DNA of 64,000 nt from Legionella quinlivanii (GTDB taxonomy: Bacteria; Pseudomonadota; Gammaproteobacteria; Legionellales; Legionellaceae). This document shows, piece after piece, positions 53,836 through 63,541 of this stretch. Position numbers and translations under genes: made by a program. Every line of letters starts with the position of its first letter. The stretch's first letter is position 1. Under the pieces are notes generated by a model. The model ran no database searches and had not been told where the DNA came from. It saw only the letters and a program-made list of their open reading frames with translations. Where the stretch lies: contig NZ_UGOX01000001.1 of NCBI RefSeq assembly GCF_900461555.1, positions 124,001-188,000 on the forward strand, given 5' to 3'.

Positions 53836-55047
53836 TTAATGAGTAATCTCCTTCTGGCCCTTATTTTGCAAAGACTCTCCCAGACAAAGCGCCATAAACG
53901 CAATAAAAAAGTATCCCGACCCTGAGTAAAAAAGCAGAGAGTCAGAGACATTGCCTACCGCAAAGACAAGCAATAGTGCTAAAGCCGTGAAGCGATATTC
54001 TTTTAAACGATTGGCGGCACTAAGCAGTCCCAGATAAAAGGCAGCAAACAGTAGAATACCTGTCAAGCCGAATTCAACGGCGATCAGCCAGTATTGGCTG
54101 TGGGGTTCCAGTAACCGCCGATCCCAGGAGGGCACTGGTTTATGCATTTTGAATTGATAGGTAAAGCTTGCAGTTCCATTACCAAACAAGGGATGTTGTT
54201 TGAATAACTGTTTAGCGAAGTTATGAAACTGTAAGCGATAACCTACCGACGTATCTTTATAAGCGTGGTAATAATCAAGCTCCGCTTTCACCTGGTGAAT
54301 CCCGAAATTCATTGCCGGGCTTAATTTATAACATACAGCAAATAATGCCAGAATCAGAGTAATCGCTATCAGGGCTTGTTTTCTGCTAAAAAGCTGGCAG
54401 GCAAGGGTCATCATCAAAAGAAAATAAATGACATAGCCTGTGCGGCCTGTGCTTATAAAAAGTACCTGGTAAGTGCAGAGCAGATAAATCAGGGCATACG
54501 CATAGCGGCCTGTGGTCTTGCGCTGAAAAAAGTAATAAGCGGATAGATAGGCCGCAAAAGACATCATAATGCCGGTCATAATATGGTTACGGAAAACCGC
54601 ATCGGCATTAACCTTGCCGCCCGGAATGACATTTTTGGATTGTAAAATGGATAAAATGCAGGTTAAAAGCATTCCTGCCAGAAAGGCATGTACTGCTTTT
54701 CGGCGGGTGTCCGCTTCCACAAATCCCAAGGTTAACAAAGGCAAGTAGACAAATTTACTATATTTTTCAATGACCAGCAATTTTTCTCCCCAGCTTGCAG
54801 GGCTCCAGAAACTGGCCGCCAGTGCCAAAGAAAACAGGGATAACGCAAGCAAACTCCAGGGTTTACGAAATATAGCCGCCAGATTATCACGATAATGAGG
54901 AGTAAAAATAATTGAAAGAACAGCCAGCCCCAGGAAGATACTTTTTGCTGTTGAACTTAAGGGTTCAACAAAGAATAAGCCGATCAAAAAGAGGGGGGGC
55001 AGATTATAGGTCGACAGTCTCTGCCAGGTAGCTTGCAAGGTTTGCAT
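53836..55047 (-). CDS. O-antigen ligase/polymerase-like membrane protein
   Basis: A 403-residue polytopic protein with about 11 membrane helices. The large periplasmic loop contains PLFGNGTASFTYQFKM and the HSQYWLIAVEFGLTGIL segment of the Wzy_C/WaaL domain. Members join O-antigen to lipid A-core or act in surface-polysaccharide polymerisation. No other polysaccharide gene is adjacent. The stop lies 19 bases from a palindromic repeat block. Confidence 0.88.
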   Translation of the reverse strand: MQTLQATWQRLSTYNLPPLFLIGLFFVEPLSSTAKSIFLGLAVLSIIFTPHYRDNLAAIFRKPWSLLALSLFSLALAASFWSPASWGEKLLVIEKYSKFVYLPLLTLGFVEADTRRKAVHAFLAGMLLTCILSILQSKNVIPGGKVNADAVFRNHIMTGIMMSFAAYLSAYYFFQRKTTGRYAYALIYLLCTYQVLFISTGRTGYVIYFLLMMTLACQLFSRKQALIAITLILALFAVCYKLSPAMNFGIHQVKAELDYYHAYKDTSVGYRLQFHNFAKQLFKQHPLFGNGTASFTYQFKMHKPVPSWDRRLLEPHSQYWLIAVEFGLTGILLFAAFYLGLLSAANRLKEYRFTALALLLVFAVGNVSDSLLFYSGSGYFFIAFMALCLGESLQNKGQKEITH

Positions 55048-55124
55048 GGATAATCATTTCTATTGGAAAAGACCGTATTGTACTCATTTTAAACCGGGAA
55101 ATCGATAGAGACTCTAATTTACAA

Positions 55125-55222
55125 TCCCTCTCTCTAACTCTCTCCCTGAGGGAGAGAGGATGGAGTGAGGATTTTCTTCGCATAGCGCAACTAACAAAAT
55201 TACCTCTCCCAGCTGGGAGAGG
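55125..55222. repeat. Dispersed palindromic repeats: A then B
   Basis: A copy at about 55125-55160 and a perfect B hairpin at 55203-55222 (CCTCTCCCAG/CTGGGAGAGG). They lie downstream of the DUF4142 gene and upstream of the ligase-like gene. Confidence 0.8.
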
Positions 55223-55245
55223 CCAGGGTGAGGCTTAAAGGCTTT

Positions 55246-55812
55246 CTAAAGTGATTGCTGAATTGCCTGCGCTTGTTGTAAGTGCTGGCTTACGTGAGCG
55301 CGTGTTCTTTCCAAATGAGCGCGCAGCATCGGATTAACAGCCTGTTGCATTAATTTATTATCAATCAGCTTTAAAGCTTCGGCGTGCCCCTTCACCATTG
55401 CTGCTATATAGGCTTTGTCGAAAGCAGGACCATTCAGGCGTTTTAGCTTGGCAAGCTCCATTCTTCCCTTGTATTTTAAAGTCTGAGCGACAGGGCCGTT
55501 GATTGGAGTAATTCCTGTGCGTTGTGCAACTGTTTCAGTGGTTGACAGGTTAGCACCATGTTCTCTCACCATCATTTGTCCGAAATTCCTGACCGAAGGA
55601 TTGACTGCTTTTGTTTCTGCGAGCTGTCCTGCAGCAATTTCATTTTGATTTAATGCAATAAGTCCGGCAATTATTTTTCCATCGGTTGTTTTTTGTGCGG
55701 CTGTCATTGGAACAGGCGTGCTGTTTTCCAGATAATCTGTTGAATTCATACTGCAGGCTGAACTAAAAATAATTGCACTGCTGAGTAACGAAAATTTAAT
55801 AAAGTTTTGCAT
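55246..55812 (-). CDS. DUF4142 lipoprotein
   Basis: A 188-residue predicted lipoprotein (lipobox SSAC, Cys20) with a ferritin-like helical domain. DGKIIAGLIALNQNEIAAGQ, FGQMMVREHGANLSTTETVA and FDKAYIAAMVKGHAEALKLI are typical of DUF4142. The family is periplasmic, with unknown function. A weaker relative lies at 21765-22313. It is in its own unit. Confidence 0.92.
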   Translation of the reverse strand: MQNFIKFSLLSSAIIFSSACSMNSTDYLENSTPVPMTAAQKTTDGKIIAGLIALNQNEIAAGQLAETKAVNPSVRNFGQMMVREHGANLSTTETVAQRTGITPINGPVAQTLKYKGRMELAKLKRLNGPAFDKAYIAAMVKGHAEALKLIDNKLMQQAVNPMLRAHLERTRAHVSQHLQQAQAIQQSL

Positions 55813-55908
55813 GATTTGTCCTTGATGATTAATGCAAATAGTAAAGCTACCTGATTCTCTGACAAAAGAATACTAGGGCAATGCACTATTGCCCTAATAA
55901 GAGACCAG

Positions 55909-57417
55909 CTAAGGAGTTTCCAACAGATTTAAATTCTGAGGGCCCGCCCCCTGGTCAGCAGCTGATTGTGGCTTGCTTAGGCCAGGATGAATGAACTGAT
56001 TCAGCTTTCCTGCCAAAAGCCACATAATCGCCCCAATGACCAGAGTCACCACGCCAATTCCAGCAAACACATTGGTGTAGATGTCCAGGGAGGCTATTCC
56101 GGGTTTGACATGTTCTGGCAAGGCGGTCAGCGAGGCGACCGATGCGCCGATAAAGCCCGCTACCGAAGAAGTAAGAAACCACATCCCCATCACGAAGCCG
56201 GCGATTCCGGCAGGCACAAGTTCGGCAACCATTGCCACGCCCAAGGCAGAAACCAGTAGTTCGCCAGTGCTCTGGAAGAAATAACTGATAATCAGCCACC
56301 AGGATGAGACAATGCCATTGCCATCATGCGCGAAGCGGGCAAAATACAAGAGCCCGAAACTGACTCCACAGCAGAGCATGCCCAGGGCAAATTTGTAAGG
56401 TATGGAAAACGATATGCCCTGATGATGCAATTTGCCATAGCACATTGCCAGCACCGGGCTCATTATAATAATCCAGATGGGATTCAATGCCTGAAAGCTC
56501 TGAGGGTCGATACTTAGTCCTAAGAGGCTGGGAACGACATTATTCACGGCAAACAAGTTTAAAGAGGTGGGCATTTGCTGATAAAGGGTAAAAAAGACAA
56601 TAGCTTCCAGCATAAGAATAAACGCCACCAGCATGCGCATAAATCCGGCTTTTTGCTCGCGGCGCATATAAATAAAATAGATTCCCACGACCAGGGCAGT
56701 TACGAGCCACACCAAGTCTTGGGCAATATTGACATGCTGCAAAAGATAGGCGGAAGCTAACGTGGCAGCGACAATGCTAGCCCCTATAGTAAGCCACTGC
56801 CAGAGCGGAATATGTTTAAGCTCCGCTGGTGTATTGATGTGCGCCACATGTTTTCTTTGAAAAAAATAATTAGCCAACCCCAATACCAGGCCTATGAAGC
56901 TTGCGAAGTAGGCATAGGAATAACCGTAACGATGGGCAAATACAGGTCCAATAAATAAGGCAACCGTTGAGCCTAAATTAATTGCCATGTAATAAAGTGT
57001 GAAGGCGCCATGAAGGCGCGGATCATTTTCCGTATAGCATTTCGCAAGCAGGCTGGAAGGGTTGGCCTTGAAAAGCCCATTCCCCACACAAACAAGCCCC
57101 AATGCCAGAAAAACAGTTTCGCTATCTGCAAGCGCTAATGACAAATAGCCCAGAGAAAGAATAATCAGGCCGAGAATAATAGTGCGCTTCGTGCCGAGCA
57201 CCTTATCACCCAGGAAGCCGCCAAAAGCGACCATTCCATAAACCAGTGCAGAAAACGCACCAAAAGTATAATAAGACTCGGTTTCGTTAAAACCTAAAAA
57301 GCGAATAAAATAAAGTGTTAAAATTCCCTGTACAGTGTAATAACCAAAACGCTCCCAAATCTCCAGCATGAAAATCATATGAAAAGCCCGGGGTTGCTTC
57401 CGAAACAGTTTCAGCAT
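55909..57417 (-). CDS. Proton-dependent oligopeptide transporter, POT/PTR family
   Basis: A 502-residue MFS protein with 14 predicted helices. The N-terminal EIWERFGYYTVQGILTLYF carries the ExxERFxYY proton-binding motif, and the PTR2 signature region (FGAFSALVYGMVAFGGFLGDK) follows. It should import di- and tripeptides with protons, in line with amino-acid use as main carbon source. Length agrees with DtpA-type proteins. Confidence 0.94.
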   Translation of the reverse strand: MLKLFRKQPRAFHMIFMLEIWERFGYYTVQGILTLYFIRFLGFNETESYYTFGAFSALVYGMVAFGGFLGDKVLGTKRTIILGLIILSLGYLSLALADSETVFLALGLVCVGNGLFKANPSSLLAKCYTENDPRLHGAFTLYYMAINLGSTVALFIGPVFAHRYGYSYAYFASFIGLVLGLANYFFQRKHVAHINTPAELKHIPLWQWLTIGASIVAATLASAYLLQHVNIAQDLVWLVTALVVGIYFIYMRREQKAGFMRMLVAFILMLEAIVFFTLYQQMPTSLNLFAVNNVVPSLLGLSIDPQSFQALNPIWIIIMSPVLAMCYGKLHHQGISFSIPYKFALGMLCCGVSFGLLYFARFAHDGNGIVSSWWLIISYFFQSTGELLVSALGVAMVAELVPAGIAGFVMGMWFLTSSVAGFIGASVASLTALPEHVKPGIASLDIYTNVFAGIGVVTLVIGAIMWLLAGKLNQFIHPGLSKPQSAADQGAGPQNLNLLETP

Positions 57418-57571
57418 GTTGATCAGTCCTTTGCCTAGATTAATTGTGTGAGTGGGTTCGGTATTTCATACCGCTGTTTGAACGCACATCTATCTAAGCT
57501 ATACGAGTTTACCTGAGTTTGCAATACGCCTCGCAAAGTCTGGAACCGGGCTGTTTATGCTGGACTGCCGT

Positions 57572-59188
57572 TTAATGATAGCCGTTTTTGGCTTCTTCCT
57601 TCATCCCTTCCTGCTCGGTATCCTGATCTCCCTCGCTGCCTCCAGAGTTTTGCCGCTCAAGAGCCTCGGAAAGGGGCTGGAAATCGAAGTTGCGTTCTTC
57701 AAGAGCGGTTTTTAATGGAGCAAAGCCCATGAAATCCTTGATCTCGTGGGGAGTTATATCCAGCTTGTTTTCGATTATGGACTGCTTTGCCTGCTTGAGC
57801 AAATTGAGTGCAGAGTCCATGCAATCAAAATCCTCCAATAAGTCGCTAACCTGGTCTTTATTCATTTTTTCAGGGCTTTCATTGAGATGAACTGCAATCT
57901 GATTAAAGATTTTTAATATATCCCTTTGATTGGAATGCTCGATTGCATTGTCCAACTCTTGCTCTATCTCTCCAACCCAATGAAGGTGCTCCAGTTTGCG
58001 CTTTAACACAGCAGGCGAGTTGGGGGCTTCAAGACTCAACTCGGTTTGTAAGGTGGAGCTTAAGATGAGTGAAGATTCATTATCAGGCAGGTCAGGCGTC
58101 TGTGTTAATTGTGATGCCGATTCAAGCTGATCCCGCTTACTCTCCTGCAGGAGCTCTTGTTTTTCATTTTCTATATCGTCATCATCAGGTGTTTCTGCCT
58201 TGTCTTCGGCTGCGTTATTTTTACCGGTTATTTTTTGCCACCCCAGTTTAAGCAGAGGAATGCCTACTCGGCCTAACACATATAGCCCGCCCGCCAGTGC
58301 GCTTCCTGCCACAATACCAAGACCTGCCGGCGGAAAAAACAGACTTAACACCATTCCTGCGATAACAAGAGAGGATAAACCTATTCCGACGACCTTATCG
58401 ACAATCCCCATTCCTCCTAGCCGTTTAAGCTTCTCTTCTCGTGAAAATCGGCGATCGTGCAAGCCCTGCAGCGATTTTTTAACCGCTTCATAATCCTGAT
58501 CCAGCTTATCAATATGGCGGGATAACTGCTTGGCGGCCTCTTCATCCCCTGAATCGATAGCTGCCGTGAGTTTGCGCTCAAATAGTTCAGCCTGCTCCTG
58601 AATATTCTTAAGATTTTGTTCTTCGAGTTCAATGGCTGTATTAATCGATGCGATCTCTTTTTTTGCTGCGTAGATTGAATGGAGATGCTTTCCCAAGGTC
58701 ACAAAACTAAGACCTAGCGCCATCACTGCTGCGGTCATTGCGATGATTGGGGCAATGGGGGGTATTGCCAGTGCGGTAATGGCCAGGCCAAGCAGAGCGG
58801 CCGAATAAAGGAGGCGGGCATTTTTGGAGAGGCTTATCGGAGGTTTTTCACCTAGCATATAGGCTGCCAGATAAATCAGCGGGATTCGTATAAAATCAAT
58901 TCCGGATAAAACCGCGTTGCCAATCTGAAATCCGCGGCTGGCACTCTGCACAGGAGCTGAAATATTGCCCGAAACCATCGCCAGTTTGCTAAACGCATTT
59001 CCAGCGCCGTCCACACTATGAAGAAACCCGGAAAATAAAGGAATTCGCTTAAGAGCTTCCAGTACCAGGGCTTTTTTCCGGGGCGGTACCGGGGTAATGC
59101 CAAGCGGTTCTCTGATCCGCTGCAGCTTGTTCAACTTCTGCTGCCAGGGATTAGTCGATGTTTCGATTTCGGTTTCTTTCTCTTTCAT
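57572..59188 (-). CDS. Hypothetical membrane/coiled-coil protein with acidic C-terminus, effector-like
   Basis: A 538-residue protein. A basic/charged N-terminus (residues 1-60) is followed by hydrophobic hairpins at about 80-165 (FIRIPLIYLAAYMLGE; ALLGLAITALAIPPIAPIIA) and about 265-305 (GIGLSSLVIAGMVLSLFFPP), with coiled coil between (IELEEQNLKNIQEQAELFER). The C-terminal 210 residues are soluble, helical and strongly acidic, with a terminal Glu-rich cluster (GDQDTEQEGMKEEAKNGYH). No family is recognised. The terminal acidic block looks like the E-block of Dot/Icm substrates, an inference only. Confidence 0.65.
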   Translation of the reverse strand: MKEKETEIETSTNPWQQKLNKLQRIREPLGITPVPPRKKALVLEALKRIPLFSGFLHSVDGAGNAFSKLAMVSGNISAPVQSASRGFQIGNAVLSGIDFIRIPLIYLAAYMLGEKPPISLSKNARLLYSAALLGLAITALAIPPIAPIIAMTAAVMALGLSFVTLGKHLHSIYAAKKEIASINTAIELEEQNLKNIQEQAELFERKLTAAIDSGDEEAAKQLSRHIDKLDQDYEAVKKSLQGLHDRRFSREEKLKRLGGMGIVDKVVGIGLSSLVIAGMVLSLFFPPAGLGIVAGSALAGGLYVLGRVGIPLLKLGWQKITGKNNAAEDKAETPDDDDIENEKQELLQESKRDQLESASQLTQTPDLPDNESSLILSSTLQTELSLEAPNSPAVLKRKLEHLHWVGEIEQELDNAIEHSNQRDILKIFNQIAVHLNESPEKMNKDQVSDLLEDFDCMDSALNLLKQAKQSIIENKLDITPHEIKDFMGFAPLKTALEERNFDFQPLSEALERQNSGGSEGDQDTEQEGMKEEAKNGYH

Positions 59189-59341
59189 AATTAATTACCC
59201 GTTATTGTCTTTAATATAGCAAGTAATCATTAACAAAAAATGATGCCAATTCATTTGAGGATAGAAATTTCAAGTTCTTACTTGCCATCATTGCATGCTC
59301 TCCTCTATATTCCTAGCAGGATACCAATAAATAATAAGAAC

Positions 59342-60451
59342 ATGGCAAAAGTAGCCCTTTATCTGGCCGGTGGCGGTGCGCGTGGCGCTTATCAGGCCGG
59401 AGTGATTAAAGCAATTGCAGAAATCCTTAATGTAAGAGAATTGCCTTTCGCGATGGTGAGCGGCGTTAGCGTCGGCAGCATCAATGCGGCGGTGCTGGCA
59501 GAAAATGCGCAAAACTTTCTCGAAGCAGCAGAGAAGCTGGAACATTTGTGGAGCAACATTTATTGCCAGCAGATCTTTAATGCCAGTAATTATGCGCTGA
59601 GCAAATCCGTTTTTCGCAATGTCAGTAACCTGGTAATCAAACAAAGACAATCTGGTCACTTGTTGGATACCAGCCCTTTGCGGGAGTTTATCAGCAGTAA
59701 TATTAATTTCTCGACTCTTAAGGAAAATATTCTTAAAAATCATTTGGGTACAATGGAAGTTATTACCTATTGTTACGATGCCCAGCAAACGATTTCCTTT
59801 TATCAGACTCATGCGGATGGATTTGAAGACTGGCATTATCCACGTCATATCAGTGAACCTGCAACGATTGAGATGGAGCATATTTTAGCCTCAAGCGCTT
59901 TACCTCTGTTTTTTCCAACCACTCGTATCGATAATTTCCATTATGGCGATGGCAGTATGGGGCTGGTTTCGCCCTTACGCGGTGCGATTCGTTTCAAGGC
60001 CGAAAAAATATTGATATTGGGAACTCGTCAATTGCCTGTTTTTCATCATGAAAAATTACACAATGGCGAAATTGGTTTTGCCAGGATTCTGGGTAGTATG
60101 CTCAATGGACTGTTTTTGGATAATCTTGATCGTGATATAGAAATGGTTAATCGAATGAATGAGATTTCCAAGCTGCTGTCGCTGTGGAAAAAAAGAAATG
60201 CGCCCTGGCGGGGGGTGCAAACCTTACATTTGCGGCCGAGCACTGATATCGGTGCGATTGCACAGGCCCAATATAATACAATGCCTTCTCTACTGCGCCT
60301 AATGTTAAACATGCTAGGGGCTAAAAGCCATTCAGGAGACTTGTTAAGTTTCCTGTTATTTGAAAGCCCCTTTACTCGCGAACTGTGGAAAATGGGCTAC
60401 GAGGATACCTTTGCTTCAAGGGAAATTGTGCTGGAGTTTTTTGAGGATTGA
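59342..60451 (+). CDS. Patatin-like phospholipase
   Basis: A 369-residue patatin-family lipid hydrolase. The oxyanion-hole GGGARGAYQAG is at residues 10-20, the nucleophile serine is in GVSVGS (about residue 42), and the dyad Asp lies in YGDGSMGLV (about 200). It would cleave acyl chains from phospholipids. The start is ATG 59342: the upstream in-frame extension to 59240 has no resemblance to the family. It converges on aroE across 9 bases. No signal peptide is present; related proteins include T4SS-exported VipD-type enzymes, but this one lacks a large C-terminal domain. Confidence 0.9.
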   Translation: MAKVALYLAGGGARGAYQAGVIKAIAEILNVRELPFAMVSGVSVGSINAAVLAENAQNFLEAAEKLEHLWSNIYCQQIFNASNYALSKSVFRNVSNLVIKQRQSGHLLDTSPLREFISSNINFSTLKENILKNHLGTMEVITYCYDAQQTISFYQTHADGFEDWHYPRHISEPATIEMEHILASSALPLFFPTTRIDNFHYGDGSMGLVSPLRGAIRFKAEKILILGTRQLPVFHHEKLHNGEIGFARILGSMLNGLFLDNLDRDIEMVNRMNEISKLLSLWKKRNAPWRGVQTLHLRPSTDIGAIAQAQYNTMPSLLRLMLNMLGAKSHSGDLLSFLLFESPFTRELWKMGYEDTFASREIVLEFFED

Positions 60452-60460
60452 ATACTCCAG

Positions 60461-61276
60461 TCATTGGATTTTAACCTGGTTGCCGCGCAGCATCTCCAGT
60501 ACCGGCTGTGTATCCGGTCTGACTCCATGCCAAATCGAAAAGGCCTCCGCGGCTTGTTCAACCAGCATTCCCAATCCATCGATTGCCTGGCAATCTTTGG
60601 ACTTAGCCATAGAAACAAACGAAGTATCCGCTTCTTTTTGATAGGACAAATCATAGCAAAAGGGCTTTGCTGACCATAAAACCTCGGGAAGGGGTATCGC
60701 TTCCTGCAAGGTACTGCTTGACGTTGCGTTTATAACGAGATCGAAAGCAGTACGCAAATCTCCCCGCTGAAGAGGATCGATATCTGGGAAATCACTGGCT
60801 AATGCTTTTAGCCTTTCCGGGCTGCGGTTATAAACTGCCAGCTGCTTTATTCCCTGCTCAAGCAAGGGATAAATGATGCCGCGTGCTGCCCCGCCTGCTC
60901 CCAGAATCAGAACGTTCAGTCTGTCTAAAACAAGATGGCGTTTTAAATCATTGATTAAACCAATGCCATCTGTATTATCGGCATGCAGCTGGTTATGTTT
61001 TTTCCATAAGGTATTTGCTGATCGCGCTTTCTGGCAGCGCTCGGTGCTTACTTGAGCCAGTTGAAAAGCATGCTCTTTAAATGGCAGAGTGACATTCATG
61101 CCATTCCCATTTCGCTTGAAAAAATTAGAGATTTGCTGTGCGAAATGTTGCTCATCGCCCAGTAGCCGATGATATTCCAGATTTATTCCGAATTGTGCTG
61201 CGAATGATTGGTGAATAGCCGGCGAGAGGCTATGGGTGATGGGCTTGCCGATGACGGCGAACTGCAAGGGAGTCAC
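60461..61276 (-). CDS. aroE: Shikimate 5-dehydrogenase
   Basis: A 271-residue NADPH-dependent shikimate dehydrogenase. The substrate site has HSLSPAIHQSF and NVTLPFKE (catalytic Lys), the NADPH loop is LGAGGAARGIIYPL and the NRSPERLKAL segment suits NADP, and DGIGL and INATSS are conserved. It catalyses the fourth step of chorismate synthesis. Length is normal. The upstream dsbA-type gene is on the same strand 58 bases away. Confidence 0.96.
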   Translation of the reverse strand: MTPLQFAVIGKPITHSLSPAIHQSFAAQFGINLEYHRLLGDEQHFAQQISNFFKRNGNGMNVTLPFKEHAFQLAQVSTERCQKARSANTLWKKHNQLHADNTDGIGLINDLKRHLVLDRLNVLILGAGGAARGIIYPLLEQGIKQLAVYNRSPERLKALASDFPDIDPLQRGDLRTAFDLVINATSSSTLQEAIPLPEVLWSAKPFCYDLSYQKEADTSFVSMAKSKDCQAIDGLGMLVEQAAEAFSIWHGVRPDTQPVLEMLRGNQVKIQ

Positions 61277-61334
61277 TGCTGTTCCTCTTAAAGAACAGCC
61301 TGGTACTTAGTACGCAGGCTGCTACAAATTAAAC

Positions 61335-61958
61335 TCAGGCTGTTTTCCCTGCCTTGGTTTGGGCCACCAGATAATCCAGGATTTTAAACAAACGCTCTTC
61401 GCTTTTTGCCATTTGCAAATCGATTTTATATTGGCCATTCACGATTAATGCCGGTACTGCGTTAACCCGGTATTTAGCCATTAAGCCATTGCTTTCGCCT
61501 ACTTTCATATCAATAGTGGTTGAATGCGTGAATGCGCTTTCGGCAATATCCTTATCGACTCCTTGAGAAATAAAGAAGTTTATCATTGCCTCATTAGAAT
61601 TTAATGGGGTTTTATCAATTTGAATTGTCTTGAATAAAACCGGATTGAGCTTATCGCCTAAGCCTAGCAGATGGCTTGCGTAGTAGGCTTTGGCATAAAA
61701 TCCCCAATCGGGTTTGAAGACCACCGGAACCCGGTTAAATTTGATCGTGTTACCTTGCTGTGCCACCCATTTTTCAAGATTAGGTTCCAGACGATAGCAC
61801 CAGGGGCAGCCGTAGCTGAAAAATTCAGTGACTTTGACCTGGCTGCTGGCTTTGGGTGAAGCGGATTCAAGTACTTCAAAGTCTTTTCCAGCGGTAAAAT
61901 CTTCTGCAAAGCCCATGACGGGGAATAACAGAATTGATAATAAAAGCGCTTTTAACAT
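61335..61958 (-). CDS. dsbA: Thiol:disulfide interchange protein DsbA
   Basis: A 207-residue periplasmic oxidoreductase with signal peptide (LLLSILLFPVMGFAED). The redox site is FSYGCPWCYRLEP, the cis-proline loop is VNAVPALIVNGQY. It has CPWC rather than CPHC of E. coli DsbA. It introduces disulfides into exported proteins; several small exported proteins in this window have paired cysteines. It is located 91 bases after the cytochrome c4 gene on the same strand. Confidence 0.92.
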   Translation of the reverse strand: MLKALLLSILLFPVMGFAEDFTAGKDFEVLESASPKASSQVKVTEFFSYGCPWCYRLEPNLEKWVAQQGNTIKFNRVPVVFKPDWGFYAKAYYASHLLGLGDKLNPVLFKTIQIDKTPLNSNEAMINFFISQGVDKDIAESAFTHSTTIDMKVGESNGLMAKYRVNAVPALIVNGQYKIDLQMAKSEERLFKILDYLVAQTKAGKTA

Positions 61959-62049
61959 AATAATTCTCGCATTTAATCAAAGTAAGGAGCAATGGCTGCT
62001 ATTGTACTCCGAAACAGGCCAATGCTCCAATTGGAAATAAATACAGCCT

Positions 62050-62658
62050 CTAGTGCAGCCCTTGAATATAATAAGCCACTGCTTCCATATCCTCATCGCT
62101 CATACGCTTGCTGATATCCTGCATGATGTGGTTGATATCGTTGCTGCGTTTCTTGTTTTTAAAAGCCTGCAGCTGTGCAATCGTATAGGCAGCATGCTGT
62201 CCTGATAAGAGAGGAAAGCCGGCTTGTCCATTGCCTGTTCCCCGTGGACCGTGGCAAGCGATGCATGCGGTAATGTGCTTATCGAAATCCCCGCCTCGGT
62301 ACAGTTCTTCTCCGCGTTTTACATAGCGTTTAGGCACTTTACCAAGCGCTACCGGTTGTTTTGCATAATAAGCGGATAGAAGCTCCATATCCTGTGGGGT
62401 CAGAGTGGCCGCGATGCCGGTCATACTGGCATCGGCACGGGTTTTACCCGCCTTGTAATCCTGCAGCTGCTTCAATAAATAATCGGCATGTTGGCCGCCA
62501 AGATTGGGCCAGAGCGGATTGTTGCTGCTGCCATTTTCCCCATGACAGGCAGAGCATAAGCTGATTTTTTCTGGCCGATTCTGTGAAGCTTCGGATTCCG
62601 GAGCCGCAAAACCAGTGGAGAAAGCCAACAGCATCGCAGCAAGGATTATTTTTTTCAT
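62050..62658 (-). CDS. Cytochrome c4 (dihaem)
   Basis: A 202-residue exported cytochrome with signal peptide (LAAMLLAFSTGFAA) and two class I haem domains: CSACH near residue 36 and CIACH near residue 133, with distal Met in the VSxTG/ DISKRMSDEDMEAV-type segments. It shuttles electrons in the periplasm towards terminal oxidases. The next gene on the same strand is dsbA, possibly linked through periplasmic thiol chemistry. Confidence 0.94.
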   Translation of the reverse strand: MKKIILAAMLLAFSTGFAAPESEASQNRPEKISLCSACHGENGSSNNPLWPNLGGQHADYLLKQLQDYKAGKTRADASMTGIAATLTPQDMELLSAYYAKQPVALGKVPKRYVKRGEELYRGGDFDKHITACIACHGPRGTGNGQAGFPLLSGQHAAYTIAQLQAFKNKKRSNDINHIMQDISKRMSDEDMEAVAYYIQGLH

Positions 62659-62791
62659 ATCGCACCAAAGACTAGTATTCTGATTTTTAGAAGTTCACTG
62701 TATCTATTTAACGAGCAATGAACTTAAATTCCCTATCGCATAGGATAATGTTACACTGCCTCGGCAAAAATCCCAAAATGAAATTCACAAG

Positions 62792-63415
62792 ATGATAAAG
62801 AATCCCTATCAGCAGGCCGTTTTTTTGAAAAGCGCCGCACGTGTCAATCAGTTACCCGACGATGAAGGTTACGAGGTAGCATTCGCTGGCCGCTCCAATG
62901 CAGGCAAATCCAGTGCGCTCAATTGTTTAACCGGCATCAGGCAACTGGCGAGAACCAGTAAAACCCCGGGACGAACCCAGCTGATTAATTTGTTCAGTCT
63001 GGATGAAGAGCGTCGCTTGGTCGATTTGCCGGGCTATGGTTTTGCCAAAGTGGACTTAAAGACTAAACAGGACTGGCAGAAAAATCTGGCGCATTATCTC
63101 GAAGTTCGTAAGTGCCTGAGAGGTTTGATATTGCTGATGGATTGCCGGCATCCTCTGAAAGAACTCGATCAGATGATGATTAACTGGTCACTGGATCGCG
63201 AGCTTCCCGTGCATATCCTACTGACCAAATCGGATAAAATCAGCAAAAGCGAAGCCAGAAATACCTTGCTGAAGGTGAAAAAACAATACGATTTAATGCC
63301 TGACCTGATCACGGCTCAGACTTTTTCCAGCCTTAAGAAAGAAGGGGTAGAGGAGTTGATTAAACAATTAAATCAATGGTATGGCCTGGCCGATCCTCAG
63401 AACGAGTCCTCTTAA
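62792..63415 (+). CDS. engB: Ribosome biogenesis GTPase EngB/YihA/YsxC
   Basis: A 207-residue small GTPase for 50S assembly. G1 is AGRSNAGKSSALNCL, the KTPGRTQLINLF switch, G3 DLPGYGFAKV, G4 TKSDKISK. Length is normal. It is divergent from cytochrome c4, as in many gammaproteobacteria. A pair of palindromic repeats follows the stop. Confidence 0.96.
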   Translation: MIKNPYQQAVFLKSAARVNQLPDDEGYEVAFAGRSNAGKSSALNCLTGIRQLARTSKTPGRTQLINLFSLDEERRLVDLPGYGFAKVDLKTKQDWQKNLAHYLEVRKCLRGLILLMDCRHPLKELDQMMINWSLDRELPVHILLTKSDKISKSEARNTLLKVKKQYDLMPDLITAQTFSSLKKEGVEELIKQLNQWYGLADPQNESS

Positions 63416-63417
63416 AA

Positions 63418-63504
63418 CCCCTCTCTCTAACTCTCTCCCCCGAGGGGAGAGAGTATTAAGAGAAATTCTCTGAGAGAAAATCCCCTCTCCCAAGTTGGGA
63501 GAGG
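63418..63504. repeat. Dispersed palindromic repeats: A then B
   Basis: A copy at about 63418-63454 and a B hairpin at 63482-63504 (CCCTCTCCCA-AGT-TGGGAGAGGG-like). They lie between two convergent genes. Confidence 0.85.
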
Positions 63505-63541
63505 GCTAGGGTGAGGGTTGATTTGATATATAAATATTCTT

